A stretch of DNA of 64,000 nucleotides from contig UYJD01000006.1 of assembly GCA_900618795.1 (NCBI GenBank), forward strand, positions 602,785 to 666,784. The letters run 5' to 3'. This stretch comes from Cyanodermella asteris (taxonomy: Eukaryota; Ascomycota; Lecanoromycetes; Ostropales; Stictidaceae). The notes under the pieces were generated by a model that was given only the letters and a program-made list of their open reading frames with translations, was not told where the DNA came from and did not search any database. The position numbers were made by a program, and so were the translations under genes. Numbering within the stretch: the first letter of the stretch is position 1; every line of letters starts with the position of its first letter. Positions 41,508 through 52,290 of this stretch are shown piece after piece.

Positions 41508-42789
41508 GAGTCTCTTTTAATCACTTCGAATTATACCAGCTTCAGATCTCTCGTTCGACCCGAACATCAAGGACGGCACCCCCGAGCCAAAAGCGCCACG
41601 ACCACGCCGCGCCCGAGGACTGTGTCGGGACAAAGGGATGCTGCCGGCATGCGACCGTCAAGAAGAAGAAGGCAAGCATGCTATGGGCACCGGCGCAAGG
41701 AATAGAAAGGAATATGGCGCAAGCTGGCGGTCGCACGAGTCGTGTCGAAGCTTTTTGTCTCTTGAGAGGACAGATCAAAAGTTGAGCGTCATTGTTTGTG
41801 ATACGGCTTCTGCATTTCGGCAGTTGAAACTGCATAGTCTACTAGATTTGTTATAAATTCAGCACTCGGTAGTTGATCTGTATGGTGATCAGACCCTGAA
41901 AGCCCCCATTGTGAGCGATGTGGTGTGAGCGGTTCCCTCCGGCTTACAAAGTTCGGGTGGTGGTCAGCCACGGAAGCCACCTTCACACGACGATGGATGG
42001 AGCTGACAGTGAGGTGAATGAAAGGGGCATATACGTGAGCTCAGACGGTGTCGATAGGGAATTAGAGTTGTCGCTTGATGGCATTCGCTGCGGGCCGGCC
42101 AACGGCATTCCCCCTTTTAGCGGAGCATCCAATGAATCGAAGCCCCGTCAGTCGACGATCTCCAGCCAAGTTGCAGCTAAGCAAGAAACCTCCAGCGTCC
42201 AAAAATATCACGGCCCGTGAATGTAGATCTCTCGTCGCCCCCTGCACAAACGGTCTGCAGCAGCCGGCCTGAATCAGGGCGCATTCCATCAGCGGCAGGG
42301 AGGCCTTTCAGCCTGATATTCTCACCACCCACCCGACCTCGTACTTCGCTTCTCCTGCCCTTTCTTTTTGCCGGGTTCGAACAAGCACACCCGTCTCCGA
42401 GGACTTGTTACTTGCGCAGCTCGCCCTGGACTGGTATGCAAAGCTGTACCGCACCATTGCCCGCATCGCCGTCATTCTCGCGTAATCGCCCTTCGGTTCC
42501 TTTTCGCATCCCTGTCGAGTTCGCCAGTTCCATGAACCAGCCAAGCACCGCTCCGTCAAACCGAAACTACCCCCTTCGAGAAGCCCCTGCCGCGAGCATC
42601 ACCGGGCACGGCCACAATTGAGAAGGAGAAACGCCTTCGGAGGCGAGGAGAGAGGGCGAACAGTCGGCCGCAATCCTGGCCGGGCTCGAGGGAAACAAGT
42701 TGCGCTTTTACATTCTCCGCAGTTGCTTCATACCAGCGCAAGAGGACAACCGACCGCAGTCCGCCGCTGCGACTTGCGCGCCCATACTT
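41508..42789. other. Upstream region of the kinase gene
   Basis: About 1.3 kb. Plus-strand frame at 42532-42621 encodes a short Ser/Pro-rich peptide in the same frame as the kinase but is closed by a TGA at 42619; the kinase frame is then open again from 42622. Either this is 5'UTR with an upstream frame, or the true N-terminus begins here and an indel or unseen intron interrupts it. No consensus donor lies between 42532 and 42790. Confidence 0.45.
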
Positions 42790-45499
42790 ATGCAGAACCC
42801 AAAGATCAAGGCAGAGAGAGAGGCGCACAAGAACAAGGTACGTACATGAACTCGAAGGACTCGTGAGAGCCCACAGGCTGACGAAGCTCGACTCGACATA
42901 GCTTGCCGCTTCTTACCGCGAACTACTAGACGAATTCTCGAATAAAGATCTCAAGACAGTTGGAAATTACACGCTCGGTCGGTTGCTGGGCAAAGGCTCG
43001 TTTGGCAAGGTCTTCCTCGCTACGCACAACCTCACAAATGGCACAAAGGTAGGCTCGGGGAGCGGGACTCGACATACAAAGCACGCATGCTAAGATGACC
43101 AGGTCGTCCTCAAGTCGGCGAGGAAAGATGATGCGAACCTGGCGCGAGAGATTCACCATCACAGGCAGTTCCTACATCCACACATTGCACGACTGTACGA
43201 GGTCATCGTGACCGAGAACCTGGTATGGCTGGCTCTCGAGTACTGCTCAGGTGGGTGAAGCCTGCATCTTGTGCAAAGCGCTGGAGTGTTGACGCATCTA
43301 GGAGATGAGCTATATAACTATCTGCTACAGAACGGTGCCTTGCCAGCGGACAAGGTGCAGCGCATGTTCACGCAGCTTGTTGGCGCTGTAGCATACATAC
43401 ACGGTCAGAATTGCGTACATCGTGATTTGAAGCTGGAGAACATCCTTCTTGACAAACACGAGAACGTCAAGCTGGTCGACTTTGGCTTTACCCGTGAATA
43501 CGAAGGCAAAGGCAACGTTCTCTCGACCGCCTGCGGCACTGTCTGCTATACAGCGCCAGAGGTTCTCAAGGGCGAGAAATACGCAGGTGAAAAGGTGGAC
43601 GCTTGGAGTTTGGGTATTATTCTTTACGCACTTTTGGCAGGCGAGCTACCTTACGATGACGACGCCGACGAACTTACGAGGCACAAGATTTTGACTCAAG
43701 ATCCCAAATACCCAGACAGCTTTCCGGAAGAAGCAAAGACGCTGATCTCGAAGCTGTTATCGAAACGACCTCTATTACGACCATCCCTGGCTGATATTCT
43801 TGCGGATCCTTTCCTTGCAGAGCACTCGCCAGCTCAGCAGGCGATATTGAAAGTCACAAAGCCGGCGCCATTTACAACCCAGCTCGAACGAGACTGTCTC
43901 CAGCGCATGAGCAGCGCCGGTGTTGATATTGACAAGGTTATCGAGAATGTGCTTGCGCAACGATGTGACTCTCTGGCTGGTTGGTGGGCTTTACTGTACG
44001 AGAAGCAGGAGCGCAAAGAACGAAGACTGGATCGGAAGCGAGCAGAGCGGGAGGCGAAGGCATCCAGGCGAGCGAGTGCAGCAAGTGCTCTCCGAGTCTC
44101 CATGCTCGAGGGTGTGACGGAAGAAGCTGGAGAGAAAAAGCTGGACGATGTTCCCGTCACACCGAGCAGAGGTCGAAGAGAGAGACGAAGCATCCCGCAG
44201 CCTCAACTTGTCATACCCGAGATGCCCCGACTGCCAGAAGGAGTTGCGGTGGACTCTCCCAATTCAGCTACAGCAACACCTTCGGCCCTGATCGATCGCG
44301 AGCAGCAGTTCCCCCGCTCTGCTAGTTCGTCACGTCCACGACCGTCTTTGCCGCCTAAGGATCGGCGAAGATCACGAAGTAGTACTCTCCAGATCGTGGC
44401 ATCAAGTCCGGCACTGGGGCCAGGGAATGGTATCAATAAGCGACGATCACGAAAACGGCAGCCTGGTATCTTGGGCCAACTTGCAGCCTTTAAGCACTGG
44501 TTTGTTGAGAACACTAAGCGTGCGAGATCTCCCAGTTCAAAGGCCGATAAGAATACAGCCAACACCAGAGACGGCAAGACGTCCGCCGCAGCGAGCAAGG
44601 TCAGTTTGACATTGAATGGCAGATCGGGCGCTCCCCTGTTGCCAACATCAAAACCATTGCCATTGCCGTCAGGTTCGATGGCAACTGCAGCGGCGGCAGC
44701 AGCAAGCAACACCAGTGGTGCTCGTACGCAATATCGCAGCAATCGACAGTCACTATCCCCAGCACCACTTACGCCTCGTTCTAGCTACCGTCGCTCGACC
44801 GGTCCTGCAGGTCTTCGCGGCCGCAAATCTACATCTTCTTCAGTCTCTTCGATACGCAGCATTCCCCACCTACATACTCACTCCAAGACATCGTCCACAT
44901 CGTCGCGATCTGAGTCAGTCACATCATCAGCTGTAGGCTCTCGATCCGCGCGTTCCCCTCACGCATCCGTCAAAGTCCTCCCCGCGACACCAACCACCCC
45001 AACCATTCCCAGTAACGTCCGCATCGTCCGCGGAGGCCCAGCACCAATTTCGATACCACCCAACTTCGCCAGCGGCGGCCCCAATCCCTGGGTCACCGAT
45101 GGTGCCTTCCGGCCGCTGGGTTCGCCCGGCTTGCTGTTCACAAAACGTAAGAAGCCCATCTTTCGCGGTCCGATGGCCAATTCGAGCACCAACAGCGGGA
45201 GGAGAAGCAGGGATGGTAGTCGAAGCGGAAGCCAGCCGCGGCGTCATAGCAAGCTGATCATCGAGGAGGAAGAGGAGGACGAAGAGATTGAAGAAGTGGA
45301 CAGTTTCAGTCCTGTGGAGAGTCGGGTCAATAGTCCTCTGGGGAGCCCTGAACCGGAGCTCAGAGACGAAGGTTCGGTGGCGGAAATGGCTAGTAGGGCT
45401 GGTTGGGTTGACTTTACGCCTGGGAAAGATCCTGAAGAGGAGGGTGGTGGACTTATGCATGATGTATTGGCTGCGGGTGCTAGTCCGAAGATCGGTTAA
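42790..45499 (+). CDS. CAMK-type Ser/Thr kinase (KIN4-like)
   Basis: Four exons (42790-42837, 42902-43048, 43103-43250, 43302-45499; introns of 64, 54 and 51 bases) give 846 residues from the first ATG in the frame. The kinase domain spans about 38-300: glycine loop GKGSFGKV (46-53), Lys69 in VVLKSA, HRDLKLEN (154-161), DFG (174-176) in VDFGFTREYEGKG, then ACGTVCYTAPEVLKG and DAWSLGIILYALLAGELPYDD. All catalytic residues are present. Downstream is a long Ser/Arg/Pro-rich, probably disordered tail with many possible phosphorylation sites and an acidic EEEEEDEEIEEVD stretch. The catalytic part fits CAMKL kinases of the KIN4 kind, which act in growth or spindle-position control in yeast; the assignment is at subfamily level only. 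The true start may lie further upstream. Confidence 0.85.
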
Positions 45500-45782
45500 G
45501 CTCAAGAAACTTGGGTCATGGTGGGGTCGAAGAGAGAGGTGGACGTTGGGTGAGGATCCTCTATGACTTGGCTGTGGATTTGCGAGTCCGAATCGGTTTA
45601 TGCCACATGTTATGTAGATGTCTTTGCCTAGTCTGCCTGCGAAACAGGTTGATGGGCTATATACCCATTTCTCTTGATGCAATCATGAGATGTTCATGTT
45701 CGACATCACCGCACTCTTGAACCGGCATGATATTGATGCCTTATCAAATTGAAGCTTATCAAATTGAAGCTCGATTGATGAT
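45500..45782. other. 3' flank of the kinase gene
   Basis: Just under 300 bases of non-coding sequence. It includes a perfect short tandem duplication (TATCAAATTGAAGCT twice near 45743-45771). Confidence 0.5.
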
Positions 45783-45897
45783 TCATGTTAATACCACAAT
45801 CTTTCCTCCAGCCTCGTTCGACTCCATCAAGCGGTGAGCTTCGACAATATCATCAACACGCACAACCCTTCCAGCAGGAAGATGCATCCGCCAGCAA

Positions 45898-45955
<58 letters not shown>

Positions 45956-46239
45956 ACTCCTCATAACCCACCCGCCATACGTCGTCCAAGTAACCTCGCC
46001 TCGGGCACGATCCCCATCAACAACCCATTCCAATCCCAGTTCCCGCCCACAATCCCCGAAACACGCGATCCCACCGTGTTTGAGACACCGGGTGGAATCT
46101 CAGAGCGGGTGAGGCCGAAAGCGCGAATGTGGATTAGGATTTGGCCCGGGGAGGGGGTTGGGATGGGGAGGGTTGTGAGTTTGAGGACTTCGGGGCCACT
46201 GGGGGAGGATATTACGACGGCTTTCATTGGTTGAGACAT
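45783..46239 (-). pseudogene. Internally deleted quinone reductase (MDR family) remnant
   Basis: The minus strand starts like a zinc-independent quinone oxidoreductase: MKAVVISSPSGPEVLKL, then PGQILIHIRAFGLTRSE, with the GroES-like fold's first strands. It ends like one too: LPAGRVVRVDDIVEAHRLME followed by AGGKIVVLT, the family's C-terminus. The roughly 200 residues between, including the NADPH-binding domain, are gone. A 54-base (ATC)n tract lies near the junction, and the two ends are in different frames. A full member has about 320-340 residues, so this copy cannot be a working enzyme. The remaining protein-like quality of both ends suggests recent loss. Confidence 0.75.
45901..45954 (+). 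repeat. (ATC)18 microsatellite
   Basis: Eighteen perfect ATC units (GAT on the minus strand) within the decayed quinone reductase. Its perfect state implies recent expansion; it should vary in length between isolates. Confidence 0.95.
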
Positions 46240-46989
46240 GCTTGGGAGATGGGGAGATTGGGAGATGGGGGAATGGTAAGGGAGAGTTATTCTATTTTGG
46301 GGTGAATCCGAAGGTCAGGGGTTGAGGATACAAGTGCAGTGAGTAGTGTTCGAGACGCGAAAAGGGGGTTTGAATGAAGAAGAAATTTTTTGAAGTGGCT
46401 AAACACAAGGACTTTTCTTTTTTAGAGACAGGTCTCGTATTTGGTTCCTTTCGACACGACCACATCAGTAATTATACGCAGGATCGTGGCAAGGTGCTTG
46501 GAGAAGGTGGAGGCGTACACGGTGTCGTGATGACAAAAGAGCCGCATCGGCCGATCTCGGCGGGTCGTCTTTGCTCCCTTCTTACACATCACATCAGGGG
46601 ATCATCGGGAGAACCGTCACTCAGTCGTTGGATTTTCAAGCGGGAGGGGCAATTTTGTTGCTGTTGTTCCACCTATACTAGCTAGTTGCCTCATGCAGTG
46701 CAGTCGTCATACAACCATTATCCAGACAAGTCACAAAGGCGGTGGAAAATTTACCTTGGTCAAGTTCATTTGTGGAGAGCATCTGTTCGAAGCTTGATTC
46801 TGCCCTACATTGCATGTTGCTAAAGCGTCTGTCTACGAGTAAAATCCCTGTCATGACAGTTATCTTGGAAAAAGGCTTACGCCTAAACTAATCGCTTGCT
46901 CCTCCATCGATCATCATCAATCATTATTAATCATCCCTTGGTCGCACAGCCTACTGGCCGAACCTTTCTCCAGCACATACGCCGTGATT
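46240..46989. other. Intergenic, nothing recognised
   Basis: About 750 bases between the reductase remnant and the first F-box-like gene. No reading frame or RNA gene is supported. Confidence 0.5.
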
Positions 46990-48201
46990 TCAAGATGCGG
47001 CCTCGATACCAAGCTCTCTGCTCTCGCCTCTGTCTGCCCGGTAACAGTAACACGGAAGATCTTTGTATGTTGCCATCACTTCATTCTCGTTTCCAACCCG
47101 AAGGGTACCGTCCTGGCGAGATTTGAGCAGATTCGCGAAGATGCCCAAGACCAGCTTGTCATGGTTGGCCGGCTGCTCCACATGACGCCTCAGCGACATC
47201 GGCCCATAACAGCTCTCGTCACGCGCGAGGGCTTCCCAATCGGGTTTAGCTGGGTAAAGGTTTTGATACCGGAGCTCGGTCTTCGTGAAAGACAGAAGAT
47301 CGCTGCGGGTGATGTCGACTTTCTTCAGGGCCGGGAACAGGTGCAAGAGGCGACGGGCAAAGATTTTGCACAATGCTGTCGTGGGCAGTGCGATACCGTT
47401 ATTTCGAGCGACCCACCATTTCCGAGTCAAGGTCATGTACTTTGTCTTTGGCCAGGTGAGCGTGCTCGGTCCCTCCATATGCAGTGTGAGTTGTTCCACA
47501 CCGGAGAAGTCTCCATGCTCCTGCATTTCGGCGCATGTTTTGTTAGTGCTTTGGGTTTCCAGAGAGTAGAGCTTCTTCACGCTCATGTGGGAACGAACGT
47601 CGCCAAGGTCATCGGGATCAGGTGTGAATTGCTCGGCAAACTTGCGAATGCTGAGGTCAAGCAACTGTTGATCGGGATACAGAGAATGGCCACGGAAGGC
47701 GTCGTAATGGTTTTCGATGACCGACAGCCAAGTGTCGATCACGTCCATCGATCGAGTGTCTAGGATCAAATGGCGGATTCTATGAGAAACCTTGACGTGG
47801 CTGATGTTATGATCTCCGAAGGCCATACGGTTGACAAGAGCCTTCACTCTTCCCTCATTCAAAATCACCGGCTTGCAAGCGAGGAAATAAGGATCCGTAG
47901 GGGTCCTGCCTGGCCATCTCCGGATCGAAAAAGCGGTATGCTTCCAATACACCTCGGTTGCCAGGTCGTGGAACAGCCGCTTGTTAACTCGTGCCAGTTG
48001 CAAGAGTGCGTGAGGACTTTGAACTTGATGATGATCAATCTTTCCTGACAAGATGTGCTCTGAATTACTGTCCTCGCCGGGAAGGTGCTTCATTGCATCG
48101 TCGGTCTTGAAAGGTGGGATCAGCTCCTCGGCAATGAGAAGACGGAGCTCGGTAGGCAGGCCTCCTAGACGCGCATCATTGCTGGCTGGCTGGTCAGTCA
48201 T
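46990..48201 (-). CDS. F-box-like paralogue A
   Basis: A single-exon protein of 403 residues. The N-terminus has an F-box-like segment (LPTELRLLIAEELIPPFKTDDA, about 15-36, continued by ALLQLARVNKRLFHDLATEVYWKHTAF). The C-terminal half holds the block shared with its neighbours: LTLHMEGPSTLTWP, then GIALPT, C..FARRLLHLFPALKKVDITRSDLLSF (about 285-320). It ends in a Cys/Tyr-rich tail. F-box proteins normally bring targets to SCF ubiquitin ligases, but the large fungal families of this type are mostly uncharacterised. The plus strand has a long overlapping open frame, which I regard as a shadow because the homology lies on this strand. Confidence 0.72.
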   Translation of the reverse strand: MTDQPASNDARLGGLPTELRLLIAEELIPPFKTDDAMKHLPGEDSNSEHILSGKIDHHQVQSPHALLQLARVNKRLFHDLATEVYWKHTAFSIRRWPGRTPTDPYFLACKPVILNEGRVKALVNRMAFGDHNISHVKVSHRIRHLILDTRSMDVIDTWLSVIENHYDAFRGHSLYPDQQLLDLSIRKFAEQFTPDPDDLGDVRSHMSVKKLYSLETQSTNKTCAEMQEHGDFSGVEQLTLHMEGPSTLTWPKTKYMTLTRKWWVARNNGIALPTTALCKIFARRLLHLFPALKKVDITRSDLLSFTKTELRYQNLYPAKPDWEALARDESCYGPMSLRRHVEQPANHDKLVLGIFANLLKSRQDGTLRVGNENEVMATYKDLPCYCYRADRGESRELGIEAAS

Positions 48202-49073
48202 CGTGTTGCTTGTGTTGAATTCGTTGGTGTGGTGGACAGCTGTGATCTTCCATCAATCTGCGAGGAGTGGGGTCGAGATACCTGGTTCTGAAGATATCTC
48301 TGGAGCAGCCTACGAGTTCTGAAGGAGATGTGATGCCACCAAGCGCAACTCCACGAGAGGTGCGAGCGCAGTCATCTGTTGGCTTCACCTGCCAACTTCA
48401 CCTTCAATGTGTGGTGACTTGGAAAACAACAGACGATCAGGTCTTGGCTTCAGGCGGGTGAATAGAAGTCATTGTACATGTCGCGTGAAGTCTATGAATT
48501 TTTGTTCCATGCATTGTCTTCGCAAGCACAGACGTCGGTGCCGAAACAAAGTGTAATTAAGGTCGTCGTAGGTGCCTCGGTCAATCGGAAGGAAGCCAGG
48601 CCAGCACACTCACAGTCAACAGCTCATGATGATTCAGACGAATGAATGTCGCAGTCACAGTCATAGTATCGATGTGGATAGGAACCACGTGCGCTCAGGG
48701 TGCTACGATCAGTGGGAGAAATATTTAGGGCAGAACGGTCACAGTCACCAACCCGTAATAGAACAAACAGATCTCACAGTCAAAGCTTCAATTCGATCTC
48801 TTACTGCACGCAGACTGCTATGTACCTTAAGAACGACCCCATGTACTGTGAGGCGGAGAGAGTGAGTGAGTACGCCAAGACAGCGCACCACTCCGGGAAT
48901 ATGCAAGTGAAGGCCCACGTTATCCACGGCAACGTTGCTAGCCGCCCCTTCTCTAGCACATACCCAGTGGTTTCAACTTCGTTCTTTCCGCCACCTTCCT
49001 CTCAGTTTCCACATTTATCAGCCTGGTGGTGAGCCTTGTTTGAGGGGCCCTGCACTTCTCCGTCGCCAGGTTT
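48202..49073. other. Intergenic between F-box-like paralogues
   Basis: About 870 bases. Contains several scattered CACAGTCA-type short motifs (48611, 48652, 48737, 48775) that may be a loose repeat; no gene is recognised. Confidence 0.4.
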
Positions 49074-50474
49074 TCATCTCGTGTTGAAAATGAACTTCCT
49101 GTGGTGCCAGAAAGGGAAATGCTGATCGCGATCCTGAGGCCTTCCCCATCCCCAATTTTCGCTCTTAGGCTCCCCATTCTTCCGAGCTTGAATTTCCTCC
49201 CGGAAGACTCGGACAACCATCTCGTCGTGTTCCTGTAACGCCTCCTTGTGTCTCTTCAAGCCATTCGAACCATAGTTGGAGTAGATAGATCCATCCGGAC
49301 TTGGTTCTTGCGAATAGAATCCAGCCAAATCCGGGGAAGTGAGCTCAAAAGAAGCAAGATCACTGCGAGTAACGTCCACTTGCTCGAGGGCTGGTAACAG
49401 ATCGAGAATCCGTTGGGCGAAATACCGACATGGCACGTCCGTCGGCAATGCGATGCCCCACTTCTGCTTCCAATCTCTTAGTTCAAGGAAAAAGGCGCTC
49501 TCATTCATCCAGACTACGCTCATCGACCCTTCCATGTGTAAGGTTAGTCTCGTGACTTGCACAAAATCTGCGTCTCGCTGGAGTTGGGAATACGCTCTGT
49601 GTGCTCTGATATATTTGGTGATACCGTGTTCCCGAAGAAGCTGAATGAAGGCAAAAATGATTGAATTGGAGAATTCTTCTTCTTGGAGCCAGCACGCGTC
49701 AGTATGAAGCAATTTCTCTTGATTGCACTTGATATGAAATCCGTAATCGAAAGCCTCGGGGTTCTTCATCATAAATGACCACCACTCACCAATCAACAAG
49801 ATAGCCTCCATGTCGAGAGCCAGGTGACGAATCAAATGGGAGATTTTGACGCCGGAAGTGCGGTAGCGTGGTAGCCATCCCTGCAGCTCGAGGAGTTTGA
49901 GTGATCCGTTATGCAGCACAACTGGCTCGCAAGACAACAGCCTCTCCCTGTAGACATTCCAGCCCCAATTGGCAAGAGTGAAAACTTGGGTGTTCCAGAA
50001 AACTTCCCTGGCATAGTGATAGGACATCGACTTGTTGGCATGCGCCAAGTAAAGAAGAGTATGGGCGCTAGTTGCTTGGCCATGAAGGAAATCCCGATGG
50101 CCAAACTCAGAGGAACGGCGATAACGCCAGACGGATCGATGATCGTGTTGACTTTGAGGTTTGGAGTGAACTAGGGCGTTCTCGGTCTTGAACGGTTCGA
50201 CGACACTGTCAATGATGATCATATGAAGCTCCGGTGGTAAATCTGTAAGGCTTGCTGAGTCTCCATTGGTACCTGCCGAGTGATCGCTGATGGTGGTTGG
50301 GATTGCACTTGACTTTCGTGCAGCACGTCTGCTTGACTTTCGTTCAGCAATTCTGCTCGACTTTCGTTCGGCAATTCTGCTTGACTTTCGTTCGGTACGT
50401 CTGGATGACTTCCGTTCAGCAAGTCTGCTTGATCGTCTCTTCGCTCCTGCAACAGCTGATTCGGTACCTGCCAT
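49074..50474 (-). CDS. F-box-like paralogue B with basic octapeptide repeats
   Basis: One exon, 466 residues. Residues 15-54 are five copies of an octapeptide of type SSR(x)AERK, a strongly basic, Ser-rich, probably disordered leader that could act as a nuclear signal or bind nucleic acid. The F-box-like segment follows (LPPELHMIIIDSVVEPFKTENA, about 80-100), and then the body shared with paralogue A: SHLIRHLALDMEAI (compare SHRIRHLILDTRSM in A), LTLHMEGSMSVVW, GIALPT, C..FAQRILDLLPALEQVDVTRSDLASF. The extra leader is absent from the other members. The gene faces paralogue C head-to-head across 655 bases. Confidence 0.75.
   Translation of the reverse strand: MAGTESAVAGAKRRSSRLAERKSSRRTERKSSRIAERKSSRIAERKSSRRAARKSSAIPTTISDHSAGTNGDSASLTDLPPELHMIIIDSVVEPFKTENALVHSKPQSQHDHRSVWRYRRSSEFGHRDFLHGQATSAHTLLYLAHANKSMSYHYAREVFWNTQVFTLANWGWNVYRERLLSCEPVVLHNGSLKLLELQGWLPRYRTSGVKISHLIRHLALDMEAILLIGEWWSFMMKNPEAFDYGFHIKCNQEKLLHTDACWLQEEEFSNSIIFAFIQLLREHGITKYIRAHRAYSQLQRDADFVQVTRLTLHMEGSMSVVWMNESAFFLELRDWKQKWGIALPTDVPCRYFAQRILDLLPALEQVDVTRSDLASFELTSPDLAGFYSQEPSPDGSIYSNYGSNGLKRHKEALQEHDEMVVRVFREEIQARKNGEPKSENWGWGRPQDRDQHFPFWHHRKFIFNTR
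50313..50432 (-). repeat. 24-bp tandem repeat encoding basic octapeptides
   Basis: Five in-frame 24-base units in the 5' part of paralogue B. They are nearly identical at the DNA level (…GAACGAAAGTCAAGC…, minus strand), indicating recent or homogenised expansion and probable length variation between isolates. Confidence 0.8.
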
Positions 50475-51129
50475 GACGGTGGAGAGCGGTGAACCAAAAG
50501 CTGTCTTCGATCACCTGGGAGGTGGGTTTGGCAAGTTGAAAGCAACGCCTCTTGCGGCCGTTAAAGCTTGAGATGTTTTCAGCCAGGAAGATACCCGCCA
50601 TGAGACAGTTCATTGCCGAATGTGTGAATGTCAAAGGATACATTCATTCTGAAGACATGCAATGACTATCTTTCGTGTCGTATCATCGGGAGTCATCAAA
50701 AGCTCGTTGTCATCAGATCCGCGGAAGTGAAGTATTGCAGCTTCACTCTGACTGCAGTAACAGACGGAACAGACAGAACAGATAAATGGTTCCGGCTGTG
50801 TATTTGCTGACTCTGATATGCCTTGGAGACTGTTGTCCGAGCTTGTGAAAAAGTGTACCGGAAAGAAGTCTTCACATCGATGTGGGATGTCTGAAGCTGT
50901 GAAACGAAGCGACATGAGCGAATTGTGCCTTGAGGAAAGTGACGAGCAAGCTTTCACCTCAGGCTTGCCGAACGAACAATGGGGTTTGTTGAAGTCTTCA
51001 GAAATCACGTCGACTTTGAGCTCCTCAAGTATAAAAACAAGTTCCATCCCCCCCATCACGTTGCCTTGACGCCAACCCGCCCTTGCAAAACTGCCCAGCC
51101 AAGCGAGATCACATTCAACCCCTGTCACC
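50475..51129. promoter_or_regulatory. Divergent intergenic region of paralogues B and C
   Basis: 655 bases between two start codons on opposite strands. On the right, TATAAAAA (51030-51037) lies 93 bases before the start of paralogue C. Nothing comparable is clear for paralogue B. Confidence 0.45.
51030..51037 (+). promoter_or_regulatory. TATA box of F-box-like paralogue C
   Basis: TATAAAAA, followed by a C-rich leader and an ATG at 93 bases. This is one of the best TATA boxes in the window and suggests regulated rather than housekeeping expression. Confidence 0.5.
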
Positions 51130-52143
51130 ATGCAGTGCAACAAAGCTGTCAAGGCCCGCAAGGCCTGTCTGCAAGCACTGCCAGACGAAATCTTGCTAAT
51201 GATAATGCGCCACCTTGCTCCGACTTTCAAGCTCGAAGACGTGTCTACGGATGTGCGAGATTGGAGGTGGAAGCAAAGCTGCCGAGCTCATGCCTTGTTC
51301 GACCTCGCAGGTCTCACACCAAAATTTGAAGCTATTGCAAACGACGTTATCTGCGACCATGTCTTTGTCAGCTCCCATTCCGCAGAGGCTATCCACTATC
51401 GTTGGCGTTCGGACGAGAATGAGAACATCCCGGGCCTGGATTGGAACATTGTTGAACCGGCGATAAGGCCATTCTGCGTTGACAAGTTCTCTACTCAGCA
51501 TTGGCTTGGCCGCAAACTTCCATCCGTTGGCAACGCAGATATCAAATGCCTGGTCCTTGATAGACAAGGTCGAACAAATCTAATCGAAGTTTGGGACAAG
51601 ATGAAGCGATACAACCTCCTCCAGCACGGCCGGTATAAGGTCGCCGGGTTCTTGGATGACAAGATGTCGGATCTTCTGGGCACCAATAAGCCAGCGGAGT
51701 CGAAGGGCAGGAAGAAATTCTCACGAATTCTTCCCATTCTCCGCCGGGCCTATTTCCCGAATGTCCAACGACTCATTTTGCAAGTAAGTGGTGTGGAATG
51801 CCTCGCCGATATGTCCTGGGGTGAGGGAGATTGGACAATTGAATTCGCCAACGGTCAGGGGATAATGGAACCTGCTCAGGATCAGTGCGAAGACTTTGCT
51901 GAGAGGATCGTGGATCTTTTCCCCTCTTTGAAGACGGTCGAAGTCGTCAGACAAAGCTTTGATGATTATCTGTGGGAAAATCCAAGCATGAACTTCTACC
52001 GATCGGATGGTCCAGTTCAACAGCAGTACCCAGAATATCACCGCTCGTTCCACGAGCAAGATCTTGCGGATGACGACTTGCTAATCAAGACATTGATCGA
52101 GTCAGCTTTGAGCGCTCGTAACAGCCATGTGGTCGCCAAATAA
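51130..52143 (+). CDS. F-box-like paralogue C
   Basis: One exon, 337 residues. The F-box-like start is LPDEILLMIMRHLAPTFKLED (about 17-37), followed by ALFDLAGLTPKFEAIANDVI, matching the LARVNKRLFHDLATEVY element of A. The C-terminal block reads CEDFAERIVDLFPSLKTVEVVRQSFDDYL, the counterpart of the C..FARR..LFPALKKVDITRSDL block of A and B, but with the RSD motif changed. The middle (KCLVLDRQGRTNLIEVWDKM) pairs with the decayed copy to the right. It is shorter than A and B and lacks their GIALPT element, so it is a distinct branch of the family. Confidence 0.72.
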   Translation: MQCNKAVKARKACLQALPDEILLMIMRHLAPTFKLEDVSTDVRDWRWKQSCRAHALFDLAGLTPKFEAIANDVICDHVFVSSHSAEAIHYRWRSDENENIPGLDWNIVEPAIRPFCVDKFSTQHWLGRKLPSVGNADIKCLVLDRQGRTNLIEVWDKMKRYNLLQHGRYKVAGFLDDKMSDLLGTNKPAESKGRKKFSRILPILRRAYFPNVQRLILQVSGVECLADMSWGEGDWTIEFANGQGIMEPAQDQCEDFAERIVDLFPSLKTVEVVRQSFDDYLWENPSMNFYRSDGPVQQQYPEYHRSFHEQDLADDDLLIKTLIESALSARNSHVVAK

Positions 52144-52290
52144 GCTGTGACTTGTCTTGAATACAGCCGAAAGAGGAAAGCTGGAATGGTGGACAGCATT
52201 CCACAAGTTGAGCGTTTTCTTGTTCGCTCCCGGTAAGTCCTTTCAGGAGCGGACTGGCAGACACAACAGGTCTGTAGTGGGCTAGCCACA

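Noticed and set aside
46984-47763. 259-codon plus-strand open frame
   Set aside because: Opposite to F-box-like paralogue A, whose sequence similarity to paralogue B lies on the minus strand.
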